Shown here: positions 26,522-37,100 of the stretch, one piece after another
How the letters are laid out: each line of letters begins with the position of its first letter
How positions within the stretch are numbered: position 1 is the first letter of the stretch
From: Clostridium sp.
GTDB lineage: Bacteria; Bacillota; Clostridia; Lachnospirales; Lachnospiraceae
Direction: 5' to 3'
Assembly (NCBI GenBank): GCA_023664605.1
Contig: JAMPFF010000001.1
Coordinates: forward strand, 112,206 to 176,205
Length of the DNA stretch: 64,000 nt
Translations under genes and position numbers: made by a program
The notes under the pieces: generated by a model
Seen by the model: the letters and a program-made list of their open reading frames with translations, nothing else
Databases searched by the model: none
What the model was told of the DNA's origin: nothing

Positions 26522-27294
26522 GGCAGCGTGACCGGTTTTCCTGCCGTAGGCTTTACTACGGAAAGATTTGGAAAATGTTTTTCCAATGCTTTTTTCAAAG
26601 GTTTTGTGTCGATATGGGAGGAAATCGGCGGAAAAGCATCGTCAAAATGGTCTAAGAAAACGGCTTTAGGTTTTATTTTTTCAATTATGGCAAGCGCGGG
26701 TAAGACCAAATCCGTTGCGCCCTGATAGGGAAGAATAAGCATATCGACATTTTCAGGATATTCTGTGTTTTCCCGTAAACTCAGGCTGCCGAGAACGAGA
26801 ATGCTTTTTCCTTCACTTTCTATCAGAAAGGTAAGCGTTTCATCATTTTCCTGATAGACAAAGTTTTTCATCAGCAGATGTAAAAAGTTAGGGAAGTACT
26901 GTAGAATACGGAAATTCAAAAGCGTATGCCGAATAAGCCGACGGTCAAACCGGATATGTTTTCCGGGCAGTACGGTAACTTTGATATTTCCAAAAAGAAG
27001 TTTATCTTTTGGACGTATCAAAACGATTTGGTCGCTGTCCGTCCGCTTTTTTTCCAAAGTGGCAGCAGGTGTCTTACTGCAGTATACCGTTGCCTGTGAG
27101 TCGCGAAGAATCAAGGGAATGCTGCCAAGATGGTCAATATGGCCGTGTGTGATGAGAATGGCGTCTTCTTGCTGATAGGCAGACAAAGAGGGATGATTTT
27201 CCGCGCCCCTTAAGGATAAAAAGGGGTCGATTAAAATCCGCTCTTCTCCATTTTCAATTAATAATGATGCACATCCAAACCAGGTGATTTTCAT
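26518..27294 (-). CDS. MBL-fold metal-dependent hydrolase (UlaG/UPF0173-like)
   Basis: A 258-residue metallo-beta-lactamase-fold protein. Seen: MKITWFGCASLLIENGEERI with ILIDPF, the metal motif THGHIDHLGSIP (HxHxDH), a strand with LILPYQGATDLV, and LDHFDDAFPP near the C terminus supplying a last His. Such proteins are cytosolic hydrolases of lactonases or phosphodiester type; the substrate cannot be assigned. The ATG at 27294 has AGGAG upstream; an earlier ATG at 27336 is less likely. It lies 68 bases downstream of tRNA-Lys on the same strand and may be read from the tRNA promoter. Confidence 0.82.
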   Translation of the reverse strand: MKITWFGCASLLIENGEERILIDPFLSLRGAENHPSLSAYQQEDAILITHGHIDHLGSIPLILRDSQATVYCSKTPAATLEKKRTDSDQIVLIRPKDKLLFGNIKVTVLPGKHIRFDRRLIRHTLLNFRILQYFPNFLHLLMKNFVYQENDETLTFLIESEGKSILVLGSLSLRENTEYPENVDMLILPYQGATDLVLPALAIIEKIKPKAVFLDHFDDAFPPISSHIDTKPLKKALEKHFPNLSVVKPTAGKPVTLP

Positions 27295-27362
27295 AAGTTT
27301 TTCTCCTAAAGAAAAAGTACCATCCCCAAGGCTCATACGTCCTCAAAAACAGCACTTCTCAC

Positions 27363-27435
27363 TGCGCCTTCAGGGGCTCGAACCCTGGACACCCTGATTA
27401 AGAGTCAGGTGCTCTACCAACTGAGCTAAAGGCGC
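27363..27435 (-). tRNA. tRNA-Lys (anticodon CTT)
   Basis: On the minus strand a 73-base cloverleaf: acceptor GCGCC...GGCGC plus A discriminator, D arm GCTCAGTTGGTAGAGC, anticodon stem CCTGA/TCAGG enclosing CTCTTAA (anticodon CTT, reads AAG), and T arm with GGTTCGAGCC. CCA is not encoded. Confidence 0.96.
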
Positions 27436-27461
27436 TTGTTCTATTTTACAACGCAAGAGTT

Positions 27462-27490
27462 ATTATAGTATAATGTTTTAGGGTTTGCAA
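27462..27490 (-). promoter_or_regulatory. Promoter of tRNA-Lys
   Basis: Minus strand: TTGCAA (27490-27485), 17 bases, TATAAT (27467-27462), 27 bases before the tRNA 5' end. Confidence 0.7.
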
Positions 27491-27566
27491 GTATTTTTTA
27501 GATTTTTTTAAGAATTTTTTAAACAAATACGGCATAGAGCAAAAAGACAGGAGGAAACGACAAAAA

Positions 27567-28346
27567 ATGATATTTGAAAGCCATGCCCATTATGATGATG
27601 AGGCCTTTGATAACGATAGAGATACGCTTTTATCTTCACTGCCGGAAAACGGCATTGACACAGTAATCAATGTAGGCGCAAGTCTGGACAGTTGTAAAAC
27701 CACCCTTGCCCTGATGGAAAAATATGACTTTGTCTATGGCGCCATGGGAGTGCATCCGAGCGAAACCGGGGAATTAGATGAAGAAAATTTCCAATGGCTG
27801 AAAGAACAGTGTATGCATGATAAAGTTGTGGCTGTCGGGGAAATCGGATTGGATTATCACTGGAAAGAACCGGAGGCGGCCGTACAGAAAAAGTGGTTTG
27901 AAAGACAACTGGCACTGGCAGAAGAGGTGAAGCTGCCTGTTATTATTCATTCCAGGGAAGCGGCAAAAGATACTTTGGATATCATGAAAGGGATGCACGC
28001 GGAACATATCGGCGGCGTTATCCATTGTTTTTCCTATACAAAAGAAATTGCGGCCGAATATCTGCGGATGGGTTACTATTTTGGCATCGGCGGCGTCGTT
28101 ACATTCGAGAATGCGAAAAAGTTAAAAGAGGCCGTAAGCTATATTCCCTTAGAGAAGATTTTGCTGGAAACGGACAGCCCGTATCTGGCGCCCGTGCCGA
28201 ACCGTGGGAAACGCAACTGCTCTTTGAATATCCCTTATATTGCACAGACGATTGCCTCGCTTAAAGGCGTCAGCTATGAAAAAGTGCTGGCAATGACACA
28301 TGAAAACGCAGAAACATTATTTCGGCTGCCAAACCGGGATATATAG
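27567..28346 (+). CDS. tatD: TatD-family metal-dependent DNase
   Basis: A 259-residue TIM-barrel hydrolase. Metal ligands are visible: HAHYDD at residues 6-11, the Glu in AVGEIGLDYH, His in VIIHSRE, His in VIHCFSY, and Asp in LLETDSPYL. Family members are 3'-5' exonucleases acting on DNA or RNA ends, and some remove D-Tyr from tRNA. AGGAGG precedes the ATG. It is followed 48 bp later by rsmA; the usual Firmicutes order tatD-rnmV-rsmA lacks the rnmV (ribonuclease M5) gene here. Confidence 0.93.
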   Translation: MIFESHAHYDDEAFDNDRDTLLSSLPENGIDTVINVGASLDSCKTTLALMEKYDFVYGAMGVHPSETGELDEENFQWLKEQCMHDKVVAVGEIGLDYHWKEPEAAVQKKWFERQLALAEEVKLPVIIHSREAAKDTLDIMKGMHAEHIGGVIHCFSYTKEIAAEYLRMGYYFGIGGVVTFENAKKLKEAVSYIPLEKILLETDSPYLAPVPNRGKRNCSLNIPYIAQTIASLKGVSYEKVLAMTHENAETLFRLPNRDI

Positions 28347-28394
28347 GGTGAAAAATGAATTTTCCATCCAATAATAAGAAAGACGGGGAAAGTT

Positions 28395-29264
28395 ATGGCA
28401 ACATTGGGAAATGCCAAAAATACAATAGAAATTTTACAAAAGTATCATATTACGTTTCAGAAGAAGTTTGGGCAAAATTTTTTGGTGGATAAAAATATTC
28501 TGGAAAAAATCATGGAGGCAGCGCAGATAAAAGAGGACGACTGCGTTCTGGAAATCGGTCCGGGCATCGGCACGATGACGCAGTATCTGGCAGAGCGGGC
28601 AGGAAACGTTATTGCCGTGGAGATTGATAAAAATTTGATTCCGGTTTTAAACGATACACTTTCTTCTTATAATAATGTAACCATTCTCAATCAGGATATT
28701 TTAAAAACGGATATTAATGATATGGTAAAAAAATATAATAACGGAAAGCCAATCAAGGTAGTTGCTAATCTTCCTTATTATATTACAACGCCGATTATCA
28801 TGGCATTATTTGAAAATCATGTGAAGCTTGAAAGCATTACGATTATGGTGCAAAAAGAGGTGGCCGACAGAATGCAGGCGCAGGCGGGAACGAAAGATTA
28901 CGGCGCGTTGTCGCTGGCGGTGCAGTACTATGCAAAACCGGAAATTGTAGTGAAAGTTCCGGCGGCCTGTTTTATGCCAAGACCCAATGTTGACAGTACG
29001 GTTATCCGGCTGACAAGATATGAGACGGCGCCGGTAAATGCGCAGGATGAGGACTATTTGTTTACCGTTATCAGGGCGTCGTTTAACCAGCGGAGAAAGA
29101 CTCTGATTAATGGGCTTTCCAATGCGGGAAGCATTGACGCAGGCAAAGAACAGATTGCAGAGATTTTATCGCAGATGGGATTGTCATCAAAAGTGCGCGG
29201 AGAAACGTTGACTTTAGAGCAGTTTACAGAACTTTCCAATCGCCTGATGACGGCGGGAAAGTAA
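28395..29264 (+). CDS. rsmA: 16S rRNA (adenine1518/1519-N6)-dimethyltransferase
   Basis: A 289-residue rRNA methyltransferase (KsgA) that uses SAM to dimethylate two adjacent adenines in the 3' hairpin of 16S rRNA during small-subunit maturation. Seen: FGQNFLVDKNILEKI, SAM-binding VLEIGPGIGTMT, acidic EIDKNL, and the catalytic NLPYYITTPI motif; the C-terminal helical domain contains NQRRKTLINGLSNA. It is co-directional with tatD and ends at a long terminator hairpin. Confidence 0.95.
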   Translation: MATLGNAKNTIEILQKYHITFQKKFGQNFLVDKNILEKIMEAAQIKEDDCVLEIGPGIGTMTQYLAERAGNVIAVEIDKNLIPVLNDTLSSYNNVTILNQDILKTDINDMVKKYNNGKPIKVVANLPYYITTPIIMALFENHVKLESITIMVQKEVADRMQAQAGTKDYGALSLAVQYYAKPEIVVKVPAACFMPRPNVDSTVIRLTRYETAPVNAQDEDYLFTVIRASFNQRRKTLINGLSNAGSIDAGKEQIAEILSQMGLSSKVRGETLTLEQFTELSNRLMTAGK

Positions 29265-29305
29265 GAAAAAAGTGTATTAAACATACAATATCATGAAATT
29301 ATATC

Positions 29306-29370
29306 TTGTAGTATCTCCATATCTTGATATATGATAAAGTATATATTAAGTTGAAGATACTACATTTTTT
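29306..29370 (+). terminator. Terminator after rsmA
   Basis: TGTAGTATCT (29306-29315) pairs with AGATACTACA (29354-29363), followed by seven T. The 38-base loop is AT-rich and holds a minor inner ATATC/GATAT stem. Confidence 0.7.
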
Positions 29371-29381
29371 TCTGCATATTT

Positions 29382-29410
29382 ATTTACATTGATATTCGGC
29401 TATGGTAAAC
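29382..29410 (+). promoter_or_regulatory. Promoter for the TPR/AAA gene and glgB
   Basis: TTTACA (29382-29387), 17 bases, TAAACT (29405-29410), directly after the rsmA terminator. Confidence 0.5.
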
Positions 29411-29490
29411 TAAGACAGTAAAAATAGGTTACCGGATTGAAAAAAATGCGGATTTCAATCACAGGCAGATAATACTATGAGGTGAGCGCC

Positions 29491-32070
29491 TTGGATAAAT
29501 ATGAATATAAAGTACGTGCAGATGAAATAAAAGCGTTAATTGCAGAAGGAGATTTTGCGGAAGCCGTTAAAATCGCCGATACGATTGACTGGCGCAGAGT
29601 AAAAAGCGTCATGATGTTGTGTTCCGTCAGTGATTTATATAAGATAAACCGAAGATATCAGGAGAGTAAAGATATCTTACTGTTGGCATACGAAAAACAC
29701 CCTACGGCAAGGCCGATACTCTATTCTTTGTGCGAACTTGCGATTAAGATGGAAGAATATGTACAGGCGATTGAATATTACAAGGAGTTTGTACAGCTCT
29801 TCCCTAAAGACACAGGAAAATATATTTTACAGTACCGCTTATATGAGGCGCAGGATGTTTCCTTAGAGGAACGCATTGCTGTTTTGGAAGAGTTTAAGAA
29901 ACGGGATTTACGTGAGAAGTGGATGTATGAACTGGCATATCTCTATCACAGAATCGGTCTGGAGACAAAATGTATTGAGGAATGCGACGAAGTTTACATC
30001 ATGTTCGGCGAGGGTAAGTATGTACAGAAAGCGTTGGAGTTAAAAGCGCTTCACATGCCGCTTAGTGCAGAGCAGCAGGCACAGTACGACAAATGGATTA
30101 AGGAACGCGACGAAGAGGCTGTGGAAGAAGATGTAGAAGATGACAGGGATGATGAGGAAGACGAGGAATCTTCCGGCGAATACTATCCTGATGACGATTA
30201 TCCGGAAGACGAAGAAGATGAGGAAGATTCTTCCGACATTATGTCCATGGCGACGACGGAACTGCCGGAGGTAAAAACCGTAGACGTTGGACAGTATAAT
30301 ACGATTAACCTGCAAATGGCTCTGGCGGAGAGCATGAAAGAGATTCTGACGGATACGGAGGAAGAAAATCCGGCAAAAGAAAATCCGATAAAAGAAAATT
30401 TGGCAGACGAAAGTATGGAGATAGGAAAGGATGCTTCCGAAGAGGCCGAAGATACTTCGGAAGAAGAAACGGCGGACGAGTCCTCTTCTATTGTAGAACA
30501 GATTATCGCGCCGCTTTTGCAGGAAACCGTAAAAATGCCTAAGATAGAACCCGGGCAGGAGACGGATGAATTACAGGAAATTACGGCGGTGGATATTGCG
30601 CCCGTATCCGAGGTAGAACCGGAACTGCGACCGGAATATAAAACCGAAACGCCGGGGGGCGATACGTCAACCGTTAAATATGACGACGTGTTATCACAGG
30701 AAAACGACGGACAGATTCGTCTGGTGGTTCCTGATATTAAAGCAATAGAAAAGCAGATTACCGGACAGCTTAGTATCGAAGATGTTATGGCTGAATGGGA
30801 AGCAATGAAAAAAGAAAACGAGCAGAAGCGCAGAGAGGCTGTCCGCCAAAGGATATTGGAACATACGGGAAGTTTGTTTGCGGACTTTGATGAGGCGACA
30901 AAGAGCGGCTTATTAGAGCAGTTGGAAAAAGCCTTTGTGGCAGCCATCATGAAAGAGTCAGGAAAGCAGCCGGGAATCAAGAAGGTTATATCGCCGGAAG
31001 ATGCGCAGCAGGAGCTTGGAAAATCCCCGCAGCCTGTGAAGGAGCCAAAACAGGAGATTTCTTACGAAGAAGCAGCGGACGAAGAGATACCTGTAAGTGA
31101 AACAGAACAGGAAATTCCTCAAGAGCCGGATATGCCTGACGAACTTATGGCAGAGGATGTAGAAGACGAGGAAGCGGCAGAAGATATTGCGGAAACTGAA
31201 ACGGCAGATGAGATAGAAGAAACAGGCGTGGAGGAAGAAGCGTCAGATTCCGGCGCCGATACGGAAACAGCGAAGACTGTGGACGAGGCGCAGCCGCGCC
31301 AGGAAACTTCCCGGACAGACAGAGAGCTGACAGAAGAAGAAAAGACGCTGTTTGGACAGTTCGTACATCATAAAAAATCCAGAGAACAGTTGATTCATAC
31401 ACTGGATAATATGAGTATGGCGGCGTATACCGGGAATGTTATTATTACCGGCGAAGAGGGAAGCGGAACCTTATCTTTAGCCAAAGGCCTGATACGTGAA
31501 ATGCAGTATAATGACGGGAACTTCTCCGGCAAGGTAGCCAAAATATCTGGTGCGGTTCTTAATAAAAAAGATATTACGGAAACGCTTGCCAAAATCAATA
31601 ACGGTGCGTTGATTATTGAAAAAGCATCCGACTTAAAGGCAGAAATCGTTGCCAGATTGGCGAAAGCGTTAGAAAAAGACAATATCGGACTTTTGCTGAT
31701 TCTGGAAGATACCAAGCAGAAAATGAACAGGCTGTTAGTGGAAAATTCCATTTTAAATAACAGTTTTGAACTGCGGATTGATATTGAGCCTTTGGATGAT
31801 GAAGCATTGGTTGCCTATGCCAAACAGTATGCGGAGCAGATGGAATATTCTATTGATGAATTTGGCGTTCTGGCGCTTCATACCAGAATCGCGGACATGC
31901 AGACGAGCGACCATGAAGTGAGCGTTGCAGAGGTAAGGGATTTAGTCGATGAAGCGATTTATTATGCCAATAAGAAAACGCCAAAACATTTTGTAGATAT
32001 TTTATTGGCGAAGCGGTATGATGATGAAGACATGATTATTTTACGCGAGAATGATTTTATGCATTATTAA
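29491..32070 (+). CDS. TPR protein with acidic linker and degenerate AAA+-like C-terminal domain
   Basis: An 859-residue protein from TTG 29491, which has GAGGTG six bases upstream (the GTG at 29482 is part of that site). Residues 1-205 are TPR-like helices ([36 protein letters not shown]). Residues 205-635 are a long Asp/Glu-rich, presumably disordered linker. From about 640 a domain resembles a CbxX-type AAA+ module, but Walker A reads GEEGSGTLS (no Lys) and the Walker B area [10 protein letters not shown] lacks the Asp-Glu pair, so ATP hydrolysis is unlikely. Related TPR proteins are common in Lachnospiraceae without known function. It lies 28 bp before glgB. Confidence 0.7.
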   Translation: MDKYEYKVRADEIKALIAEGDFAEAVKIADTIDWRRVKSVMMLCSVSDLYKINRRYQESKDILLLAYEKHPTARPILYSLCELAIKMEEYVQAIEYYKEFVQLFPKDTGKYILQYRLYEAQDVSLEERIAVLEEFKKRDLREKWMYELAYLYHRIGLETKCIEECDEVYIMFGEGKYVQKALELKALHMPLSAEQQAQYDKWIKERDEEAVEEDVEDDRDDEEDEESSGEYYPDDDYPEDEEDEEDSSDIMSMATTELPEVKTVDVGQYNTINLQMALAESMKEILTDTEEENPAKENPIKENLADESMEIGKDASEEAEDTSEEETADESSSIVEQIIAPLLQETVKMPKIEPGQETDELQEITAVDIAPVSEVEPELRPEYKTETPGGDTSTVKYDDVLSQENDGQIRLVVPDIKAIEKQITGQLSIEDVMAEWEAMKKENEQKRREAVRQRILEHTGSLFADFDEATKSGLLEQLEKAFVAAIMKESGKQPGIKKVISPEDAQQELGKSPQPVKEPKQEISYEEAADEEIPVSETEQEIPQEPDMPDELMAEDVEDEEAAEDIAETETADEIEETGVEEEASDSGADTETAKTVDEAQPRQETSRTDRELTEEEKTLFGQFVHHKKSREQLIHTLDNMSMAAYTGNVIITGEEGSGTLSLAKGLIREMQYNDGNFSGKVAKISGAVLNKKDITETLAKINNGALIIEKASDLKAEIVARLAKALEKDNIGLLLILEDTKQKMNRLLVENSILNNSFELRIDIEPLDDEALVAYAKQYAEQMEYSIDEFGVLALHTRIADMQTSDHEVSVAEVRDLVDEAIYYANKKTPKHFVDILLAKRYDDEDMIILRENDFMHY

Positions 32071-32098
32071 AATGTAAAATGAAGATAGGGGGATAACA

Positions 32099-34033
32099 AT
32101 GGCAGTAAAAAAGGGAAAGCAAAAAGAGGCGGAAAATACGGTATTTATTTCGGAGGCAGACCAGTATTTATTCGCACAGGGAACACACTATGATATTTAT
32201 AAGAAACTGGGCGCGCACCCGTCTGTGGAAAACGGGGAAAAAGGAATGTATTTCGCAGTCTGGGCGCCGAATGCGGCGAGCGTTCATGTAATAGGCACTT
32301 TTAACGGCTGGAACGAGGAGAGCCATCAAATGGAAAAACTCGGACCCGGCGGGATTCACCAGTTATTTGTGCCGGGCGTCGGTGAAAATGAGCTGTATAA
32401 GTTCCTAATTCGGACGCCATCCGGCGAAAAGCTTTATAAGGCGGATCCGTTTGCCAACTATACGGAAATGAGACCGGGTAACGCTTCCAAAACTTTTGAT
32501 ATTTCTAAATTTAAGTGGACTGATGATGCGTGGATGAAAGCGCGAAACGGCAAAGACTATAACAAAGAGCCGGTTGCGATTTATGAGTGCCATATCGGTT
32601 CCTGGATGAAACATCCCGACGGAACAGAGGATGGATTCTACAACTACCGCGAATTTGCGGACAGAATCGTGGAATATTTGAAAGAAATGCGTTATACGCA
32701 TATAGAGTTGATGGGTATTGCGGAATATCCTTTCGACGGTTCCTGGGGCTATCAGGTGACGGGATACTATGCGCCTACTTCAAGGCACGGCACGCCCGAG
32801 GACTTTATGTACCTTGTCAATGAATTGCACCGCAATAAAATCGGCGTAATTCTGGACTGGGTTCCCGCGCATTTTGCAACCGATGCGCACGGGCTTGGAA
32901 GATTTGACGGCGAGTGTATTTTCGAGCATCCCGACCCGAGGCGTGGAGAGCATCCCGACTGGGGTACGAAAATCTTTAATTACGGTAAAACAGAAGTAAA
33001 GAATTTCCTGATTGCCAATGTGCTTTTCTGGGGAAGAGAGTACCATGTGGACGGCATCAGGGTTGACGCCGTAGCGTCCATGCTCTATCTGGATTACGGT
33101 AAAAGAGATGGACAGTGGCTTCCGAATGAATACGGCGGCAATAAGAATCTGGAGGCAATCGAATTTTTCCGCCATATGAACTCTGTCGTTCTTGGCACGT
33201 TTCCCGGATTTTTGACAATCGCGGAGGAATCGACCGCATGGCCGCATGTGACGGGCAAGGTGGAAGAGGGCAGCGACGGATTGGGATTCAGCTTTAAATG
33301 GAATATGGGCTGGATGCACGATTTTTGCGATTATATGAAGCTTGACCCGTATTTTAGGAAAAACAACCACTATGCCATGACGTTTGCCATGAGTTATAAC
33401 AGCAGCGAAAATTATATCCTGCCGCTTTCCCATGACGAGGTTGTACATTTGAAATGCTCCATGGTAAATAAAATGCCGGGTTATCCGATAGATAAATACG
33501 CAAACCTGCGTGTCGGTTACAGCTATATGTTCGGCCATGCCGGTAAGAAACTGCTCTTTATGGGACAGGACTTCGGGCAGGAGAGAGAATGGAGCGAGGC
33601 AAGGGAATTAGACTGGTTTTTACTCGGAGAAGAACAGAACCGCGGTATGCACGAGTATATGAAAGAACTGCTGAAAATATACCGGAAATATCCGGCAATG
33701 TATTCCATCGATAACGACTGGAGCGGCTTTGAATGGATTAACGCTGATGACGCCGACCGCAGTATTTACAGTTTTTACAGAAAAGATGAAACAAGAAAAA
33801 ATAATATCCTCTTCATTCTCAATCTGACGCCGATAAAAAGAGAAAACTTCAAAGTAGGCGTTCCGAAAAGAGGAAAATATAAACTGTTGTTAAACAGCGA
33901 TGAAAAACGTTTCGGCGGCTTCGGCAACGAGATACCCGCAGAGCTGACGGCAAAGAAAGAAGTCTGCGATTTCAAAGAGTATGCCATTACCTTTGATTTG
34001 CCGCCGCTTACCGCTGCGATATTCGTATTTTAA
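32099..34033 (+). CDS. glgB: 1,4-alpha-glucan (glycogen) branching enzyme
   Basis: A 644-residue GH13 enzyme that cuts alpha-1,4-glucan and re-attaches the piece as an alpha-1,6 branch in glycogen. Order: N-terminal CBM48 (YFAVWAPNAASVHVIGTFNGW), the GH13 barrel with WVPAHFATDAHGL, nucleophile Asp in GIRVDAVASMLYLDYG (near residue 322), acid Glu in LTIAEEST, and LPLSHDEVVH, then an all-beta C-terminal domain. The start has a GGGGG site. It shares a transcript with the TPR/AAA-like gene and ends at a strong terminator. No other glg genes lie nearby. Confidence 0.95.
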   Translation: MAVKKGKQKEAENTVFISEADQYLFAQGTHYDIYKKLGAHPSVENGEKGMYFAVWAPNAASVHVIGTFNGWNEESHQMEKLGPGGIHQLFVPGVGENELYKFLIRTPSGEKLYKADPFANYTEMRPGNASKTFDISKFKWTDDAWMKARNGKDYNKEPVAIYECHIGSWMKHPDGTEDGFYNYREFADRIVEYLKEMRYTHIELMGIAEYPFDGSWGYQVTGYYAPTSRHGTPEDFMYLVNELHRNKIGVILDWVPAHFATDAHGLGRFDGECIFEHPDPRRGEHPDWGTKIFNYGKTEVKNFLIANVLFWGREYHVDGIRVDAVASMLYLDYGKRDGQWLPNEYGGNKNLEAIEFFRHMNSVVLGTFPGFLTIAEESTAWPHVTGKVEEGSDGLGFSFKWNMGWMHDFCDYMKLDPYFRKNNHYAMTFAMSYNSSENYILPLSHDEVVHLKCSMVNKMPGYPIDKYANLRVGYSYMFGHAGKKLLFMGQDFGQEREWSEARELDWFLLGEEQNRGMHEYMKELLKIYRKYPAMYSIDNDWSGFEWINADDADRSIYSFYRKDETRKNNILFILNLTPIKRENFKVGVPKRGKYKLLLNSDEKRFGGFGNEIPAELTAKKEVCDFKEYAITFDLPPLTAAIFVF

Positions 34034-34083
34034 GCTGTAGGATGGGAAACAGGGGTTAAGAAAATCATAAACCATGCCGAAAT

Positions 34084-34116
34084 AAAGGGTGAATGCAAAA
34101 ACATTCACCCTTTTTA
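34084..34116 (+). terminator. Terminator after glgB
   Basis: AAAGGGTGAATG and CATTCACCCTTT form a perfect 12-bp stem with loop CAAAAA and a T-rich tail. Confidence 0.9.
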
Positions 34117-34176
34117 TTATAGAAAATTCTTTCAAAGAGCGGAAGAATGCGAAACCTGACTACATGAGGTGTGTAT

Positions 34177-37100
34177 ATGAAGATTACTTTTGATAATGCC
34201 AACACAAATCAGAATGTAGACAAGGTGACAACGCCAATTACATATCGGGAAACCCGTACGGAAAAGAATCATCAGGCGGGCGGATTTGCAGTAGACATTT
34301 CTGGCACAGTTATGGATAACAAGGCTTACAAAGGTCAAGGAAAGACCGCAGAAGACGTTATGCAGGAAGCGGGGCAAATTGATGTTGCCACGCAGAGAGA
34401 CTATATGACAGTAATGTCTAATTCTATGTCCGCAGAAGATTTTGCCCGGATGACGAAAGACGGTTATCAGGTCGGGGATATGGAAATTGAAGAAGTTGTT
34501 ACGATTGTCGATAAAATAAAGGCGGAGCTGATGAAAAGCGGTATGCAGGTAGCCGGTTATACCGACCAGATGGATGCCGAGACATTAGCCGAGATTACAG
34601 GCAGCGAGGCTTTTGCGAGAGAGTTATGCCAGCAGTTTGCGCAGCGTGATATTCCGGTAACGGAAGAGAATGTGCGGGAGGCAGTCAGCGCATATCAGAA
34701 AGCGTCTGAATTGCAGCCAATGACAGAAGGCGCCGTTAAATATATGGTGGAAAACCGGATGGAGCCGACGATAGATAACCTGTATCTGGCGCAGCACAGT
34801 TCTACTGCTGACGGCAGTAAACAGGGCAAAGGCTATTATGAATGCTTTCCACAGCAGAAAACAGCCGGAAGCGGCTATTATGCCAAAAAAGCGGAAGAGT
34901 TTAACTGGCAGCAGTTGGAGCCGCAGATGCAGGCGGTTTTGCAGGAGACCGGGCTGGAAGTCAATGAAGAGACGATGGAGGATGCCAAATGGCTGATTGA
35001 AAAAGGCATTCCTTTGACGCCGGATGCGGTAAGAAGCGTATATCAGTTGGACTCTCTGACGCTGCCGCAGGATAAAGAAAAGACATTATCGGCGATTGCA
35101 TCGGCGATTGCGGACACACAGGATGCCGGGAAAGCAAATCTTGCGGATGAAAGAGGCGCTCTGGAAAAAGCGGCGGAATATGTAGAGCGTTTTGCACAGA
35201 TTACGGATGAGGCAGTCGATAAAACCGTAGCGGAAGACAAGGAACTGACGTTGGTAAATCTGGAAGCGGCGCAGAAACAGTTGACACAGGAATCTGCAAA
35301 GGCTGATAAAAACGCATCACATACACCGCACACAGAACAAAGGGCCGACGAGGTAATAACGGATGCTAAACTGATAGAGAATCCGGAAGCCGTCAGCGCA
35401 AGACGTCAGTTAGAAGAAATTCGTCTGGCAATGACGATAGAAGCTAATATGAAGCTGATGAAAAGCGGCGTGTCGATTGATACAACCAAGCTGGAAGAAT
35501 TGGTAGAATCATTAAGGCAGTTGGAAGCGCAGCAAAGACAGCTTTTATTCGGGGAAACGGACGCTGATAAGGCGGAGGAAAAATCCGCGCTTTATGTAGA
35601 GACCCGCAGAAAAGTAGCTGAAATTCCTTATATGCCGATAGATATCGCGGGCAGATTCAAAGTAACTGACGAAGACTTTACTTTGAATCAGGTGCATATC
35701 GAAGGCAGCGCGTTAAGAAATAAATATGACGAGGCAAGAGAGAGATACGAAAGCCAGATGACGAGGCCAAGCGCAGAGTTAGGCGATTCCATCCATAAGG
35801 CATTCAGGAACGTTGATGACGTTTTACAGGATATGGATATGGAGACGAGCGAAGAAAACAGACGCGCCGTGAGGATTTTAGGCTATAACCGCATGGAACT
35901 GTCACAGGAAAATATCGAGGCAGTCAAGGCGTCCGATATGGAACTGCGCAGTGTGATTGACAAGATGACGCCGGCGGCTGTTTTACAGACAATCCGTGAC
36001 GGTAAAAATCCTCTGGATATGACGATACCGGAATTAAACGATTATCTGGATTCCACCGATTACGGGAAAGAGCAGGAGGCTGAAAAGTACAGCCGTTTCC
36101 TGTATAAACTGGATAAAAATAAAGCGATTGACGAGCAGGAGAGAACCGCATATATCGGTATTTACCGTATGTTCAGACAGATTGAAAAAGGTGATGATGC
36201 GGCGGTCGGAATGTTAGTAAGCACCGGAGCGGAATTTTCTTTCAAAAATCTTCTCAGCGCGGTATCCAGCAATAAAAAACACGGCATGGATTATACGGTG
36301 GACGATTCTTTTGCAGGAATTGACGCAGTAGTGAAAGAAATGTCCATTGCCGCACAGATAAATGCCGGATTTAACAGAACATATCAGGATATCGCCAAAG
36401 CGGCGGCGGATAAGATGGCAAGGCAGGATGCGGCCACGCAGGCGGAATATCAGAAAGAGCAGATGCAGGAGTATCAGCAGTTGAATGAGGTGGAAGATTC
36501 CGTAGTAAAAGAATTGCTGAATAATAAGCAGCCTGTAACGGCCAACAATCTTTCGGCAGCGGATATGTTCATGAATAGAAGAGATTATTTGTATAAGAAA
36601 CTGGATGAATTAACAAAACCTGCCGATAAAAATAAGGTAAGGGATGCAGTTTCCCATTTACAGGAAGCAATGACGGATAAAGATTCCGCACAAAAAGCTT
36701 ATGAAGAATTACAGCAGACGTATCAGGATATTTTGGATGAGGCACAATATGACGAGGGCATTCATTATATTGATTTAAAGGCTATCCAGAGTTGCCAGAA
36801 ACAACTTGCGCTGGCAGGTAGTTTGGCACAGGAGGAAAATTATCAGATACCTGTTGAAATCAATGGCGAGACAACGGCAATTTATTTGAAAGTGCTTCAT
36901 GGAAAAGAAGATGGAGGCAAGGTAAAGGCAACGCTTGATACAGAAAGTTACGGTCAGGTCGCAGCGGAATTCAGTATCAGGAACCAGAAGATATCCGGTT
37001 ATATTGCCTGCTCAACCTCTGCGGGAACGGAAGCTTTACAAGGCAGGGAAGAGGGTTTGAAAACAGGACTGGAAAAGCAGGTGGATTCTTTATTGCAAGG

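Noticed and set aside
30198..30980. 260-residue minus-strand Ser-rich frame
   Set aside because: It is the reverse of the acidic linker of the TPR protein, where Glu/Asp codons read as Ser/Phe on the other strand.
32780..33538. 252-residue minus-strand frame inside glgB
   Set aside because: Shadow frame of a confident GH13 gene with all catalytic motifs; its product has no recognisable features.
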